NCBI GenBank assembly: GCA_036245525.1
Contig: BTPG01000003.1
Span: forward strand, 157,306,439-157,370,438
Reading direction: 5' to 3'
DNA length: 64,000 nucleotides
Source of the DNA: Semisulcospira habei
Taxonomy: Eukaryota > Mollusca > Gastropoda > Semisulcospiridae
Shown: positions 34,277 to 46,002 of the stretch, piece after piece
Position numbering within the stretch: the first letter of the stretch is position 1
Layout: each line of letters begins with the position of its first letter
Notes under the pieces: model-generated
Database searches by the model: none
What the model saw: the letters and a program-made list of their open reading frames with translations, nothing else
What the model was told of the DNA's origin: nothing
Translations under genes and position numbers: made by a program

Positions 34277-34282
34277 TGTTTA
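34277..34282 (-). promoter_or_regulatory. TMA7: Polyadenylation signal of TMA7
   Basis: AATAAA on the minus strand, 44 bp after the TMA7 stop codon. It is the first such signal downstream. Confidence 0.6.
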
Positions 34283-34325
34283 TTCTGTACAAGAAATTCC
34301 TTGATGTTCAGGCCCGCAGTCACTG

Positions 34326-34360
34326 TCATTTCTTTCCGGATTTCTTAATCCCACCTCCTC
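34326..34360 (-). CDS. TMA7: TMA7 last exon
   Basis: After a TTTGCAG acceptor the exon encodes (G)GGGIKKSGKK and TGA, the invariant lysine-rich C-terminus of translation-machinery-associated protein 7. The first two bases complete a Gly codon begun in the previous exon (phase 1). TMA7 is a ~64-residue basic protein linked to ribosomes and translation. The intron before it is ~3 kb and contains the acidic ORF at 35458 and several repeats. Confidence 0.9.
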
Positions 34361-35767
34361 CTGCAAACAAGCACAGGAAGCTCTTTTTTAATGCACCTCA
34401 AAAAAGAAAAAAAAAAGATCTGCCGATGCTTTCAGCTACACTCTAAGAATGAATACTGGTTATATTTATGTAAGTATCATGTAAGTATCATGTAAGACGC
34501 ACTAAGAACATTTATAAAGGAGATATTGTGAACTGTTAAGCATACAATCATAGGAGCAGGTCACAATAAAATAGGTCATTAAAATTCAATTTAAAAAATA
34601 AACACCTTGAAAAACTTTTTTTCCAGATCACAATTGTTAACACAAGGGTTGTTCATCACAGGGGTATGAACACAAAACACCACTGGTTACATGCATACAG
34701 TATCCATGACACATGGTGAAAGTTAACACATTTCTGACCAAGCAACTCTATTAGACTATCCCTAGACCAAGTAATTTTTACTTCTGCATGACACCCTGTG
34801 GTGTTATTTGTGTAAGGATTTCAAAGATTTTTGGAAGTATTATGAATGCTTCCTAATTTCCACCAGCAGTTTTAGGAAAACAAACATAAATAATTGTTTT
34901 GCTATAAACATAAATACTGCCAAGCCCCCTCACACTTGTTCCTCTGAAACCTCCGATGGGAGTCCCACTACCTGTAGAGGCCGTTTAACATCAAAGAGCA
35001 CGTTTTCCAAAATATCTCCGCAAAGAAACATTTTACTGTACCACTTTAATAACAAATATCATTTAGTGTCAACTGACCCAATATGAAATATTTTTTACTA
35101 AACTCCTATGATTTGTCGATTTTGCTGTTCAGTCATAATAAACATTTTGTGAAAAGACAAGATTTTGTGAAAAGACAAGAGCAAGCTATTTTCAATACCC
35201 TAGAGCCCCGGCAGATTTCAATACTAAGGTCAAGCATGCAGGCTTCATGTATGCCTGCACTGTTTCAGGTTTGAAGACTTGGCCAATTCACTGAAGATGG
35301 ATCTTTCTAATTCTTATACTGGGCTTAATATATCTGGGGCACATTTAGGGATGTAAAATCAGTCATTTCATGAAAAAATCCCTGAAAACGACTGTACAGC
35401 AAACCTGATAATTATATTGTTCAATTTTCTTAAAAGTAAATCGTATTAGGTCAACTGTCACTGAATGATATTTGTTCTAAGATTGATATAGAAACGTATT
35501 TCTTTGTGGCGATATCTTCGAAAAACATGCACTCCAATGTCAAAAGGCCTATAGTCGCTGACTACCAGTGGCGGACAATGACCAGTTCTATTCATCAGCG
35601 ATGGAATCAATCTCGTTACCACTCTTGCCAGTTGGCAGGAAAAATATGTAGTTTTACGGTCTGCTTCATCACTTTCCTCCTCTACTTCTTCTGCACTATC
35701 CGTGTCCACCATGATCTGACCAGCCACTTATTTCGCAGTGACTAGGACATGCTGAACTTCCTTAACC
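34361..35767. other. TMA7 intron; weak candidate ORF on minus strand near 35715
   Basis: This is mostly unremarkable intronic sequence. On the minus strand an ATG near 35713 opens MVDTDSAEEVEEESDEADRK and runs about 85 codons without a stop. It is the only non-repeat ORF here with biased (acidic) composition, but no domain, splice context or homologue is recognised. Confidence 0.3.
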
Positions 35768-36239
35768 CAGTGTGGGATTTTCAGTGGGGCGACCATCCCC
35801 AACCTAGCGCATCCCCAGGTGGCGGATAGGGGAACAGCCTTCAGATATGGAGGTTTGCTGCGCAAGCAGTCGTGGACCAAATGGCGATGAGCTTACCAGG
35901 ACGGGCGGGGTAGCAGGTGGCACTGCTACCTCCACTGAAATTCCCCATGTGTCCAATGACAGGTTTATCATGCGATTAAGAGCCACAAAAAGCTCTAGCC
36001 ACCCTTATTTCCCAGGGAAGGTCGCATACCAGGGAGCTAAGGGTGAGGTAACCCCGACAGAAATGCTGAAGACGGAGGACCTGGGCCGCACGGCGCATTC
36101 TGATAAACCACGGATCCACGCAAACCCGCAATCATAACTATACGGCCAACTAGCATTGATGATAATGGCGCTTTCGCCGGTGCTGGATTGACCGTATAGC
36201 CCACTGCGAATGACAAAAAAAAAAAAAAAAAAAAAAAAA
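35768..36239 (+). mobile_element. Non-autonomous retroelement with LINE-2-like leader and poly(A)
   Basis: The left part resembles a LINE 5' leader (AGTGGGGCGACCATCCCC, GGTGGCGGATAGGGGAAC). The block 36024-36130 matches the LINE-2 leader at 24230-24350 (GAGCTAAGGGTGAGGTAACC, then GAAGACGGAGG and ATAAACCAC). It then jumps to a short unrelated end and a 25-base A-run (36216-36239). No RT is encoded. It looks like an internally deleted LINE derivative mobilised in trans. No TSD was evident. Confidence 0.55.
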
Positions 36240-37375
36240 TTTTGCCGTGAAAATTTGCTGACTTTATATCATCTTGACTTGCTCAAACACATGCTAAACG
36301 TAAAGGAAGAGACCCTAAAATTATATCCTTCCCTAAACATCCGCTAGGAAAGCTAACTCTACTCATAAAGTACTGAAAACGAATATACACTTGACAAAGT
36401 TTTCTTGTTTGCTGGCGAGGGGAAGAAATCATACAAACGAGAATTCCCTGAGAATTCCTCATTTGCGGTCAGAAATATGTTAAAAAGCCCACTAATGACA
36501 TGATTTTTCAAAGAAAAACAGACAGATGACTCTCAAATGCTACAAACATGCAGTTCTAGATCTGATACATTTAAGACACAGAAGTACAATACACATCATC
36601 TTAACTAAGTTAATCAAGTTATTTGACAATGACTTCACTCTCTTCCAAAAGTACATTACCTCAACATTGCTCAAGCCACAGCTAAACACAAATTGATGCG
36701 CTAACAAGTATGACGTTAGTGTATTTGCTGTTTATCCAAACTGCCGAAGAAGTTCATTACGTGTGTTGACAAGGCATAACAAACACAAATGGTGCAGAAA
36801 TTTGTGTTCAGATTTACATGAACATTTAATGGCACATAAAGGGTGTATTTACACTTTTTTTTTCCATGTACGCAGGATACAGGGCCATGCATTAATAATA
36901 ATAACTGCATTTGTATAGCACTATAACCAGACATACTGACTTAGCACAACACTCCTATGTGCTTATAAACATAGACAAAAGATCATAGGGCGTAATATAA
37001 ACAAAGCCAAGGCAAACAAAGGGTTAGTATTAATGAAAGAAATAAATTATCAACAAGAAGGGAAAAATGAGGATGAAATGCCGCCTGCAACCAAATGGCA
37101 GCTAATCTAAATTATGCAAGTCATGTACATGACCCATCAGACTATCACAGTATTTACAACATGAACAGGCTAAATGACTTGGATTTTTCTGTCTAAATGA
37201 ACCGTATCTAGGTCTCTATGTAGTGTTTTATAATCATCTGCTGCAGAATTGTTTCTTTGAAAAGTTACAGCAGTAGTGGGCTTTTAAGTATGGTCCAAAG
37301 TCAGATCAGATGAAGTCTCTATCTCTCTCTCAAACAAACACACGAGTTCACCAAATTTGAATATCGTATACATAC
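36240..37375. other. TMA7 intron; LINE/SINE tail near 36892
   Basis: On the minus strand 36892-36960 ends in a GTGCTATACAAATGCAGTTA text followed by (TTA)n, a typical CR1/L2-type 3' end. Otherwise I recognise nothing. Confidence 0.45.
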
Positions 37376-37466
37376 CGCCCAAGGGGCCTTTCTGTGCAGC
37401 CTTAGTTTTAGCTTCCTTCAATGCCCTTTCTTCTTCTCGCTTTTTTTCCTGGAAAGCCTTATCATC
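37376..37466 (-). CDS. TMA7: TMA7 internal exon
   Basis: A 91-bp exon has acceptor AATAG at 37467 and donor GTATGT at 37375. It encodes DDKAFQEKKREEERALKEAK then TKAAQKGPLG, which is the charged helical centre of TMA7. It enters in phase 0 and leaves in phase 1, matching the flanking exons. The length and order agree with the ~64-residue animal protein. Confidence 0.92.
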
Positions 37467-38327
37467 CTATTCAAACAAAGAAAATCATCAGTTTAAATCG
37501 AACAACACAAGTCGAGTACAAAATGAAATGCAAGACATCAGAATCACTAAGTGCTACAGAATTAGTGTATAGCATATAAATTTTTCATTTTTTTCTGTAA
37601 AGGTTTGTATTCAAAGTTTTGGAATTTCTGAAACATTAAGAAGTTATTTTTCCTAATTTCAGGCATCCTGCATTTCCACAATATAAATAAAGTATGGTCA
37701 GAAGAACCAATGCCAAGCATCCAATACCACTCACAAACATGAATGCTTCTTTCCCATTGCAAAAGCAATTTGTGACAGTGGTCAGTTTCCCCACTAATTT
37801 CCCGTGACATATCAGCAAATAAGATTGCAACTTATTTATTCAATCCATACCAACAAGGTGACTGCCTAGTGTGTAAAATGCAGAGAAGAACCCAAAGGAG
37901 AAAGAAACACACTTAGAAAAGACAGTTACAATACAATGTATTTATTGACCATGACTTTTGAGAGAGATCACTCAAATTGGTATACTGCTTTTACCAGTAT
38001 TACTTATTAGAAAGGAAATGCCATAAACTAGCATAGCCATGGATTTTTATGTCCATAGCTTGAAGTGAAACTATCTCCCAGAAAATTCTCACTGGTGCTA
38101 AAGAAAGTCATGAGAATGCCAATTTAACTTTACAAATTATATAAAAATTAAAAAGGCTTTTGTTATAAACAGCTAACTTAATAGCACACCCATGGCAGCA
38201 TCACTTGCCATATGCAGCTTCACATCGTAAAGCTTCAATTATGTACCTCTTTCACACCATAGAAATTGTTCACTTATAGTTTCACTTTTAAGTTATATGT
38301 TTGCATGTGTACCTCATAAATTGAAAC

Positions 38328-38418
<91 letters not shown>

Positions 38419-39305
38419 AGCATATCTCAAAAGGTCAGAGAACAAACACTACACATAGCTGAAATTTCATCTCTCATTTTCAGAACTAATTTTGATTTGA
38501 TTGCATGTATCTGACAATACTGAAACAGTATCCAGCAATTGTTTTCTTTTTTGCAAGATTTTCAGGGAGTTAGAGAGAAGAATTTGTATTGTGCTAAGCA
38601 TGGCGTTATGCTACAGTCAAGCTGCAGAACTTTACGAATGACCAGAATCATGCCTATTTTTGTTCCCTGCTAAATAATTGTTTTTTTAATCATTTTAACG
38701 GATAAAGCTTGATTTCTGCAAACCAAATGCATTAATAATCGTGTGGTTATGTTGCTTTTGTGATTATGTACCTTTAGCTATACCATCTGTTGCACTCAAC
38801 TTTCGGGACTACTTTGACCGTAGAGGCAACGCCCAACACCGTAATTTTCAAATTAGAAATCATCAACCAACCACTGTGCCCTGTGCACGTACTTTAATCC
38901 CCATGCAACACACAAACAAGATTTATTTCAAGTTGTGATCCGATTCCATGCTGAAGCCACCTATTCTGTGTAATTTTTTTTGTGCCGAAATTCTTGTGTT
39001 CTTTCAATTTAAAATCATCTCACAAACAAACCACTCAAAAGAATGACACACAACTTGGCATAAGAATTCTTTATTCAATTCATATTCAGCTGCAAAAAAA
39101 AAAAAAAGGAAAAAAAAAAAAGTTATATCTACATTCAGTGTGTCAATACAAATTTATTTCTGAACAGGGTTCAAGACAAGCGACCTTTTGAGATTTGCTC
39201 AATGCGAGTTTGGGTTACTATTACCAATAGTATGGAATACAAAATACAGCCACTGCCCATATATACTCTCCCCCCCAAAATGTATAACTCAATTAAAAGA
39301 CTCAC
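37467..39305. other. TMA7 intron with long (TA)n
   Basis: It contains the (TA)n tract at 38333-38415 and purine-rich runs near 39090-39120. No other gene was seen. Confidence 0.7.
38333..38415. repeat. (TA)n microsatellite
   Basis: About 41 uninterrupted TA units inside a TMA7 intron. Confidence 0.97.
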
Positions 39306-39361
39306 ATCGTCCACTTCACCCTTATCTTTCTTAGGCTGTTTCAGAGGTTTCTTCTTACCAC
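39306..39361 (-). CDS. TMA7: TMA7 second exon
   Basis: A 56-bp exon follows acceptor TTTTTCAG. It encodes (G)GKKKPLKQPKKDKGEVDD and ends at donor GTGAGT. The first Gly codon is split, so exon 1 must end in phase 1 with G. The GGKKKPLKQPKK block is the most conserved part of TMA7. The first exon (about five codons) was not identified confidently. An ATGTCTGTTGCCAACG|GT at 41905-41890 has the right phase but the wrong residues. Confidence 0.92.
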
Positions 39362-40163
39362 CTGAAAAAAACACAACAGATTCACTGTTCATTCAATTAT
39401 TGCCGTGTCTTTTCTATATCACAAGAAGCATGCACATACAGATCTATACACAAAATCTGATAAAATTAAAAGTAATGTATGCAAGCAGTTTGCAGTGTAT
39501 AACTTCTGGAACTCATGAACGCAAACATTGACTGGGCTCCCGTTTTCACAGCAGCTCACCAGTTAAACAGAATCGATATCATGGAATAGAAAATAACACG
39601 CACACACACACACACACACACACTAGCATGACAAATTTAAATAAGGAGAGTGAAATGAGTCAATCGATTTTAAAGACCATACAAATGATGCAGTTTTTCT
39701 TGAGTTAAATAAATTTTCTGACCCTTTAGAGTTTATTACACTCAGCTGGGGATCTGTGTACCCTCTAAAATTTACACATGGGGGGTCTACAGACTCTTTA
39801 AGCTGTTGTGAAATCAGGAGCCCTGGTCGCACATGTTGATGGGTCAGTCTTAGTTTGCAGCTGCAGAGGCAGCTGATCATTACGTCAACTGCAACAGTCA
39901 AAGAGACTGTACACCCCATGGAAACTTTAGCATGGGTGGTACCAAAAAAAAAAAGTTGAATCTGGAAGCGAGGGTCTTGGGGCACTTTTTAAGTGAAAAA
40001 TGTTTGTTTTGTTTTTCGAATCCGGAAATCTGGCTGTAGTTGGAAAAGTCCCACCCAAGTAACACATGGTCGAGAAAATTGTGCAAACTTCATTGCCAAT
40101 GTGAAAGAATGTTGTGAAGGAAATGAGATCATATTAAAACAGAAAAACTAAAACTGAAACTAG
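39362..40163. other. Intronic or upstream sequence; (CA)n and a MITE
   Basis: It contains a (CA)n run at 39600-39623 and the MITE at 39931-40058. No exon was recognised. Confidence 0.5.
39931..40058. mobile_element. ~125-bp MITE-like repeat, copy 2
   Basis: It starts CATGGGTGGT and ends GTCCCACCCA. The interior GAAGCGAGGGTCTTGGGG and CTGTAGTTGGAAAAGTCCCA match 32483-32603. Confidence 0.6.
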
Positions 40164-41493
40164 TGGTTCAAATCATATTTGTCTAACCGGTCACAGACTG
40201 TTTCTGTCTGTGGTCATCTTTCAGTTGCCGCCCCTCTGTGTTTCGGAGTACCCCAAGGGTCAGTCCTTGGGCCTGTGCTCTTCATCATGTATATGCAGCC
40301 CTTGTCGGGTGTCATAGCTGCACGCCCAATTTCTCACCACGCGTACTCTGATGACACGCAGTTGTATATATCAGGCCATGTTGAGCAGGTCGATGCCATC
40401 ATCCAGTGTGTGCAACAGTCAGTTTCTGATGTTAGAACATGGATGATAGCCAACAAATTAAAACTGAATGAAGATAAAACAGAAGCCATGCTAGTTTCCT
40501 CTACCAGAATATCTTCCTCCTTACCGCAGTCCATCACAATACTAGACACTGAAGTTAGCTTTTCTGATCAGGTGAGAAATCTTGGCGTCACTATCGATTG
40601 CTGCCTCTCACTAAAACAACACGTTTTGAATGCCTGTAGATCTGCATTCATTGAACTGCGTCGCATTAGTTCCATCAGGCATCTTCTCACACCAGAAGCC
40701 ACTAAAACGCTGGTCTGCTCCTTTGTCTTGTCCCGACTCGATTACGGCAACGCACTCCTGTGTGGCTGTCCTCAGTACCTTCTGGATCGGCTCCAGAGGG
40801 TGCAGAACTCAGCAGCACGGCTTGTTGTCAAGGCAAGGAAGTCAGACCACATCACACCCATCTTGCGTTCACTCCATTGGTTGCCTATCACATCCAGGGT
40901 ACAATACAAAGTTCTGTCCATCTGTCATACCTGTCTGTCTACTTCTACTGGCCCTGTCTATCTTTCTGATCTTCTTCATGTGTACACACCTTCAAGACAG
41001 CTCCGTTCCTCAGCAGACACTAAACTATTACGCTTTCCGACTGTGAGAACTAAGTCTTTTGGCGAGAGGTCTGTCTCATACCAAGGACCATTTCTCTGGA
41101 ACAAACTCCCACAGTCCCTCAGATATGTTGAACCAGCGAATAGTTTCCGGCAGTCTTTAAAGACACATCTATTCCTTTAAACGTGCATTCACCGTTATAA
41201 TTATTTTATTTTTGTTTTTGGTGCTGCTGTCAGTGAGAGCTGCCTAGTGTATCTGTTATTAGTTTTATGGTACACGTATATCTTTGGTGTGTGTGAGCAT
41301 TTCTTGTTGGTGTGTTTATTCTGCTAAGTTTATTTTCCCTGTATATCTTGTTGCGTGAGTGTGTATGTTAGGGCATATATATGTGCTGTAGGATGCAAGG
41401 TCTGTGTATGTTAGTATGTCATTTGTACGGCGCCTAGAGCTTTTCTTTCAAAAGTATAGGCGCCTTAAAAATATACATTATTATTATTATTAT
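40164..41493 (+). mobile_element. CR1/L2-like LINE, 5'-truncated but open
   Basis: From 40164 a single frame runs to 41180 (W-F-K-S-Y-LSNRSQTVS...). It covers the RT fingers/palm onward: GVPQGSVLGPVLFIMYM, the catalytic AYSDDTQLYI, KLKLNEDKTEAML, LGVTIDCCLSL, LDYGNALLCGCP and the terminal LRSLHWLP...FRQSLKTHLFL. The 3' UTR has the GGCGCC hairpin and an (ATT)n tail at 41479-41493. The lack of stops suggests a recent but truncated (dead on arrival) copy. If TMA7 exon 1 lies further upstream, this LINE sits in intron 1. Confidence 0.85.
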
Positions 41494-42362
41494 AAAAGAT
41501 CATAAACTAAGTGGTGAGGAAAATAATAAATTAAAAAGAAATTTAATACACTATAGAGAAAGAAGAATAGAGAATACAAAAGATTTTGATTTATCTTCAT
41601 TTATCCTAATTAAACTACCTCAATTTTACTATTTTCGCTCACATCGCACATAATGATCGCACCGCTCACATTTCTCCAGATCCCCTTTATTTTACTCGGT
41701 AAAATAAAGATTTCCAAAACCAATACCATTGACGACTAAAGCAAAATTAACACCTGAGCTAATTAATCTATCAATGATAAAAACATTTACATTCCCAAAT
41801 GTATGCGATAAACCACTGAGCGCCCTGGACTTGGCCTAGCCTTCGTGGTGCAGACACACACACACGCGCGTCACCGACGTCAGTATCACCGTTGGCAACA
41901 GACATGCGTCATTCTGCCAAACATGTGCCGGCCGGTTGTCATTCCATAATGCGACTGTGTGTGAGAAGGTTGTGTGTTTCAGTGACAGACTAAATCTCAG
42001 ACTTTATATTCAGTGTTATAACTAATTCGTGCGAGATATATACTACGGTGAGATCGGTAGTTTGTCTGTTAAAATTTGTGGTATTTTGAAACATTAAAAA
42101 CGCCTTACGGTTACAGCCTGCGGTGCACCGAGAAAACAAAATCTTACTTTAGCCAGGCTAGCCGAGTGGGATTTGTCTACACTAACCGTTGGCCAGCTGC
42201 AGGTTATTACAGAATACCAAACGGAAAAGCATGTCGGCCTCTATCTATTATGGACAATTATTCTCGTCAGTTGTGTGGATTTAGCCTGGCTAGGCTGTGT
42301 CGCGCCGGGGCCGGTAAGCCTAACGATCTCGCTGTGCAGCACTGGCAGATGTGTAAACAAAA
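41494..42362. other. No gene confirmed; possible TMA7 upstream region
   Basis: CpG-containing sequence at 41850-41960 could be the TMA7 promoter or first-exon area. No exon can be proved. Confidence 0.3.
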
Positions 42363-42625
42363 GATTTAGCCTTCTCACAGAGAGCCATTTGCTGTCACTT
42401 CCTTGCAGTGACTACTAAGAAATGAGAGTCAGAACAGAGTTAAATGACTCTGTTTACACATTGTTTATAAGGAAGAACGGTGAAATACAATAAGGTGTGT
42501 TCAGAAGGGTGTAAACAGAAGATTGAACCTTCTTAAAACAGAGTTATTTGTTAACACTTCCGTGTCGTGGACAACTAAGAAATGAGAGACAAAACACAGA
42601 GACAAATGACTCTTAACACAAAGTC
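42363..42625. repeat. Diverged ~150-bp tandem duplication
   Basis: 42350-42470 and 42505-42625 share colinear text: GTAAACA(A/G)AAGATT, CACTTCC, ACTAAGAAATGAGAG and AAATGACTCT. It is non-coding. Confidence 0.6.
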
Positions 42626-43298
42626 CTCAATCTACTGTTCACACCTTGGCGCTCTCGCGTGACATGTTTTTACCGTAAACAAAAAGACTGCCGATGACAA
42701 CCGCGCTCCCCGCGTGAGCGCGGTTTCTATCGTAAACAACAGAGACTATCGGTGACAACGATACTGATGCATGCGTGCGGACTTGCGTGTTTTTTCAGCC
42801 CCAGTGCTTTGCAGACTGGAGTCTACAATCAATATTCATGCATGCTGAATAAAGATTGCGTGTGTGTGTGCGTGTGTTTGTCTGTGCGTGTGTGTGTGTT
42901 TGTCTGTGCATGTGTGTGCGTGCGTGTCTGTGCGTGTGTGTGTATGCATGCGAGTATGTGTGTTTGTCTGAGCGTGTGTGTAAGTGTATATGGATCAGTG
43001 TTAGAGATATGAAAAAAGACATTTCAAGACCATTTTTTTTCTATTGACTCTGAGTCAATACCCAAGAAACAATCATTTTAATAATAACCACACACACACA
43101 CACAAAAACCATTGTTATGCACTTGATAACAAAATTTCAAAGGCACCTACAAATACTTGATAACAAATTTCCAAAGTTACCTACAACTGCCAACTAACTT
43201 TACAGGTAACTTTGTAAGTTCTTATAAATTAGTTGACATAAGTTCTTATAAGTTAGTTGACATAATTTATAAGTGTCTTAAGATAAGAACTTATAAGT
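42626..43298. repeat. (GT)n-rich minisatellite and AT-rich direct repeats
   Basis: 42855-42985 is a GTGTGTGCG-type imperfect repeat. At 43217-43275 a ~25-bp unit, AGTTCTTATAAGTTAGTTGA, is tandemly repeated. Related text (AAGTTCTTATAAGAACC) resumes beyond the MITE at 44255. It may belong to a terminal repeat of the viral-like block, but that is speculative. Confidence 0.5.
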
Positions 43299-43734
43299 CA
43301 GAGATGTTTACCCCCAAAAAAATTGGAGTAATGGGCTATGCCAGAAAGAGTAATCTTGGGTAAAAAGAGTAATGCTTTTTGTCAGCACATTTGATCGTTC
43401 TCAAACGCAATCTCACTCAACAAGTTCTTACAAAGACTTGTAGTTTTTATTTGCACTCGAAATGAGATACAAGTGAAAAGAAAAAGAAATCACTGTGTTA
43501 ATTCAGGCATGCCTACCCTCAATTTGAAGTTTCAGTATTAGCTATTTGAAATTTCAGTAATACTATTAAAATTTCAGTAATACTATTACTATTGTTACCT
43601 ATTATTTCTGCACTGTTTTTTATATTGTGCGTTTTATATTAGCACGAGCGCAAAAATAAAAATGACACACACACACATCACTGACCAGGACACATATAGT
43701 TTGCACATCTCTGTAATGGGTTAAATAATGGTTG

Positions 43735-43769
<35 letters not shown>

Positions 43770-44254
43770 CCCCCCGCCCTCCTCCACTTAATTTTTTTAA
43801 TTTTTTTGTAAAACTTGCACATTGCGAAATTTTCTGATCATTGCACTTAGGCCCAACCAAGGGAAAGCAGACACCGACAGGTTGGTTTAAAGGGACGTAA
43901 TCGAGCAAATTGTCCTAGTGTGCTTACTCCCCTTGTTATTGTTTTAATTTGACTAACTCCAACATTTACTTTATTTCTAGTTTTAAAAGGCAACTAATAT
44001 TAATGATAAATTAGGAAATCATATAAATTATTATTTTATGTACTAATGTTGGATCTGGTCATGGACCCGGTTATGTTTTGAAGTAGGATTTTGTTTGATC
44101 ACTTTCTAAGAAAAAAAGCGGATTGGAATATGATTTCCAAAATCATAGTTTTTGTTTTAAATAATCGTAATAGTGTGAAAAAAAATCGTAGTGGCGTAAT
44201 CTATGCCAAAAATCGTAAGCAATTACTCCAAAATCGTAAGGGTAAACATCTCTG
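43299..44254. mobile_element. hAT-like non-autonomous element, 956 bp
   Basis: The inverted ends both read CAGAGATGTTTACCC and continue to TTGGAGTAAT. ATAAGT flanks both sides (43293-43298 and 44255-44260). The CAGNG terminus suggests hAT, but I see only a 6-bp clear duplication instead of the usual 8. A ~46-base C-run lies inside (43741-43788). No transposase is encoded. Confidence 0.7.
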
Positions 44255-44349
44255 ATAAGTTCTTATAAGAACCTAATTATTGACTTAAGTCAACAAGATA
44301 CTCAGACAATTTTTTTTAACTTACAAGGGCAAAAAAATAACTTTTTTTC

Positions 44350-45113
44350 TCAATAGTACTCTGGCGGCGGAGCGGATGGGGCTAAATAGACATGTGTAAG
44401 TGGCGTGTCATCTCTTCGTGAAGAGTACTGAAATAATGAACGATTACCAAAACTGATTTTTATTTGCTTAAAAGATTTAGTAATTTTTCTGTGGTTTCCT
44501 GTACCCTGATTTTTTTCCCTTCCTCTAAAAAAATTAACCTTTAGTTCTTCAACATTTACAGGGGATTGACCACGCATCTTATTCTGAATTTCAGACTTCT
44601 GTTGTTTGTAATTGCTCAAATCATCCTGCACTCTCTTAAATTTAATGTCATCAATAAAATTATCGTCTAATGCTTTACTGATAAGTTTCATACTGCTCAG
44701 CTTAGCACCAGCAAGCGTACTCAATGCTTCATGCTTCTGCAACTTTGTATGAAATCTTTTGTTAAGGCCTTCCAAACCAAAGCACAGCAGACCTGTGGCA
44801 ATGCTAGCTCCTTCAAGACCAACACGGATTATACTACCAATTCCAGTTGATATCAAAACAATACCTCCTACAGAACATCCAGCTGAAACTGCACCTACAG
44901 CCATAGATGTGTTTTGTACAGAATTGAAAACTGTTTTATACTGTCTTTTACACCTGGGGTATTTGGCCTCTTCACCTTCTAAATACTTTAATGCGTCTGT
45001 AATATTTATTAATCGGAATGTGTCTGTAATGTTTTATCAGATGCGACTGGTTCAGTCGTTGCAAGCTTTTCAGTTGTCACAGTCGGCGGTAGTTGCGGAT
45101 ACAAGTTTACCAT
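44350..45113 (-). pseudogene. Viral-like block ORF-a: hydrophobic membrane-type protein, frameshifted
   Basis: The ATG at 45113 starts ~35 codons of a Pro/Thr-rich N-terminus that run into a stop. A shifted frame then continues without interruption to 44350. The 184 residues from Met 44904 comprise a Gly-rich hydrophobic region (~residues 1-45, likely one or two membrane spans), a Lys/Asp-rich helical segment (~55-115) and a basic tail. The architecture, short N-terminus plus hydrophobic core plus charged helix, recurs in intronless mobile-element proteins of aquatic invertebrates as I recall them. I cannot name a function. Third gene on the minus strand of a compact AT-rich cluster. Confidence 0.5.
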
Positions 45114-45283
45114 GACAAATTTTTAAAAAAATTATTTAATCAGCAATTACATTTTGCAACTCTTCAAGGCTATACAAGATCTATGTGTTCAAGCTTTATG
45201 TAACTTAGATAAACTAGAGTTGTTTTATCGATCACTACCTTAACAGCTGGATTACTACTCAATACGTCTACATCTACACCTTT

Positions 45284-45982
45284 TCAAATAGCAATAAAGA
45301 CCTTTGTTGACTCTTGCACTGTGTCATCCCACGTAAGTTTGATTCCCTGTGCGATATCAGCTTGTTTTACAGAAGCAACAGATCTTATGATAATTTCAAA
45401 AACTATTGTCGCTTCTTTTAATATGGTAAAGTTTGCTGGTACAAACACAACTTCTGTATCTGATCTGCCCCTTCTATTTGTAAGAAGATACCTCCGTTTC
45501 TCATACTCTTGCACTTTTAGTTTTTCTCTGCTATTGTTGTCTGAAGAAAAGCTCGGAACAAGGTTATCAATTAACGGTCCAGAGTTAACAACTTTTCTGA
45601 ATACTAAGGCGTCTTCATCATCAGTGTATACATGAGGACTAATAAATTCAAACTTTATGTCCCAGTCAATTGTTGGTGCTGGCGTAGGCACAAGCAAAAC
45701 TACCCACTTATTACCCACATGTATTAAGTTGTAGGGCACATTATTTACAGGAGTAGGTACAATAACATCACGCAGCTGATCAAGTGTAGGAATTGGTCTA
45801 TCTGTGCCGTCCTTCATGTCATCGATTACTTTCCGCTTGTACATACCAAATGAATCAAGTTCAAAACCATACACCTCTCCCATCTCTCCTTCCTTTTCAA
45901 AATCCTGTACGTCAGCCAAATCTTTCCGCTCTGTTATCGGACACGCAACTGGAATAATTTTCGGCTTTGGACCAACACTCAT
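45284..45982 (-). CDS. Viral-like block ORF-b: unknown 232-aa protein
   Basis: An intact frame begins at the ATG at 45982. I chose this over the upstream TTG at 45994, which is not a usual eukaryotic start. The start lies only 20 bp after the stop of ORF-c, too close for an ordinary host intergenic region. The protein is beta-strand rich in appearance, with a central hydrophobic strand and several Pro/Thr turns, and has no signal peptide or zinc motif. I do not recognise it. Tight spacing and shared orientation imply co-evolution with ORF-c as virion or mobile-element genes. Confidence 0.55.
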   Translation of the reverse strand: MSVGPKPKIIPVACPITERKDLADVQDFEKEGEMGEVYGFELDSFGMYKRKVIDDMKDGTDRPIPTLDQLRDVIVPTPVNNVPYNLIHVGNKWVVLLVPTPAPTIDWDIKFEFISPHVYTDDEDALVFRKVVNSGPLIDNLVPSFSSDNNSREKLKVQEYEKRRYLLTNRRGRSDTEVVFVPANFTILKEATIVFEIIIRSVASVKQADIAQGIKLTWDDTVQESTKVFIAI

Positions 45983-46002
45983 TTTTATAAACAAAAATAA
46001 AA

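Noticed and set aside
41890..41905. TMA7 exon 1
   Set aside because: ATG and phase-1 donor are compatible, but the encoded residues differ from the strongly conserved TMA7 N-terminus.
42752..43047. Cys/Val-rich ORFs on both strands
   Set aside because: Translation of a GTGTGTGCG minisatellite.
43678..43908. Gly-rich minus-strand ORF
   Set aside because: Produced by the C-run inside the hAT-like MITE.
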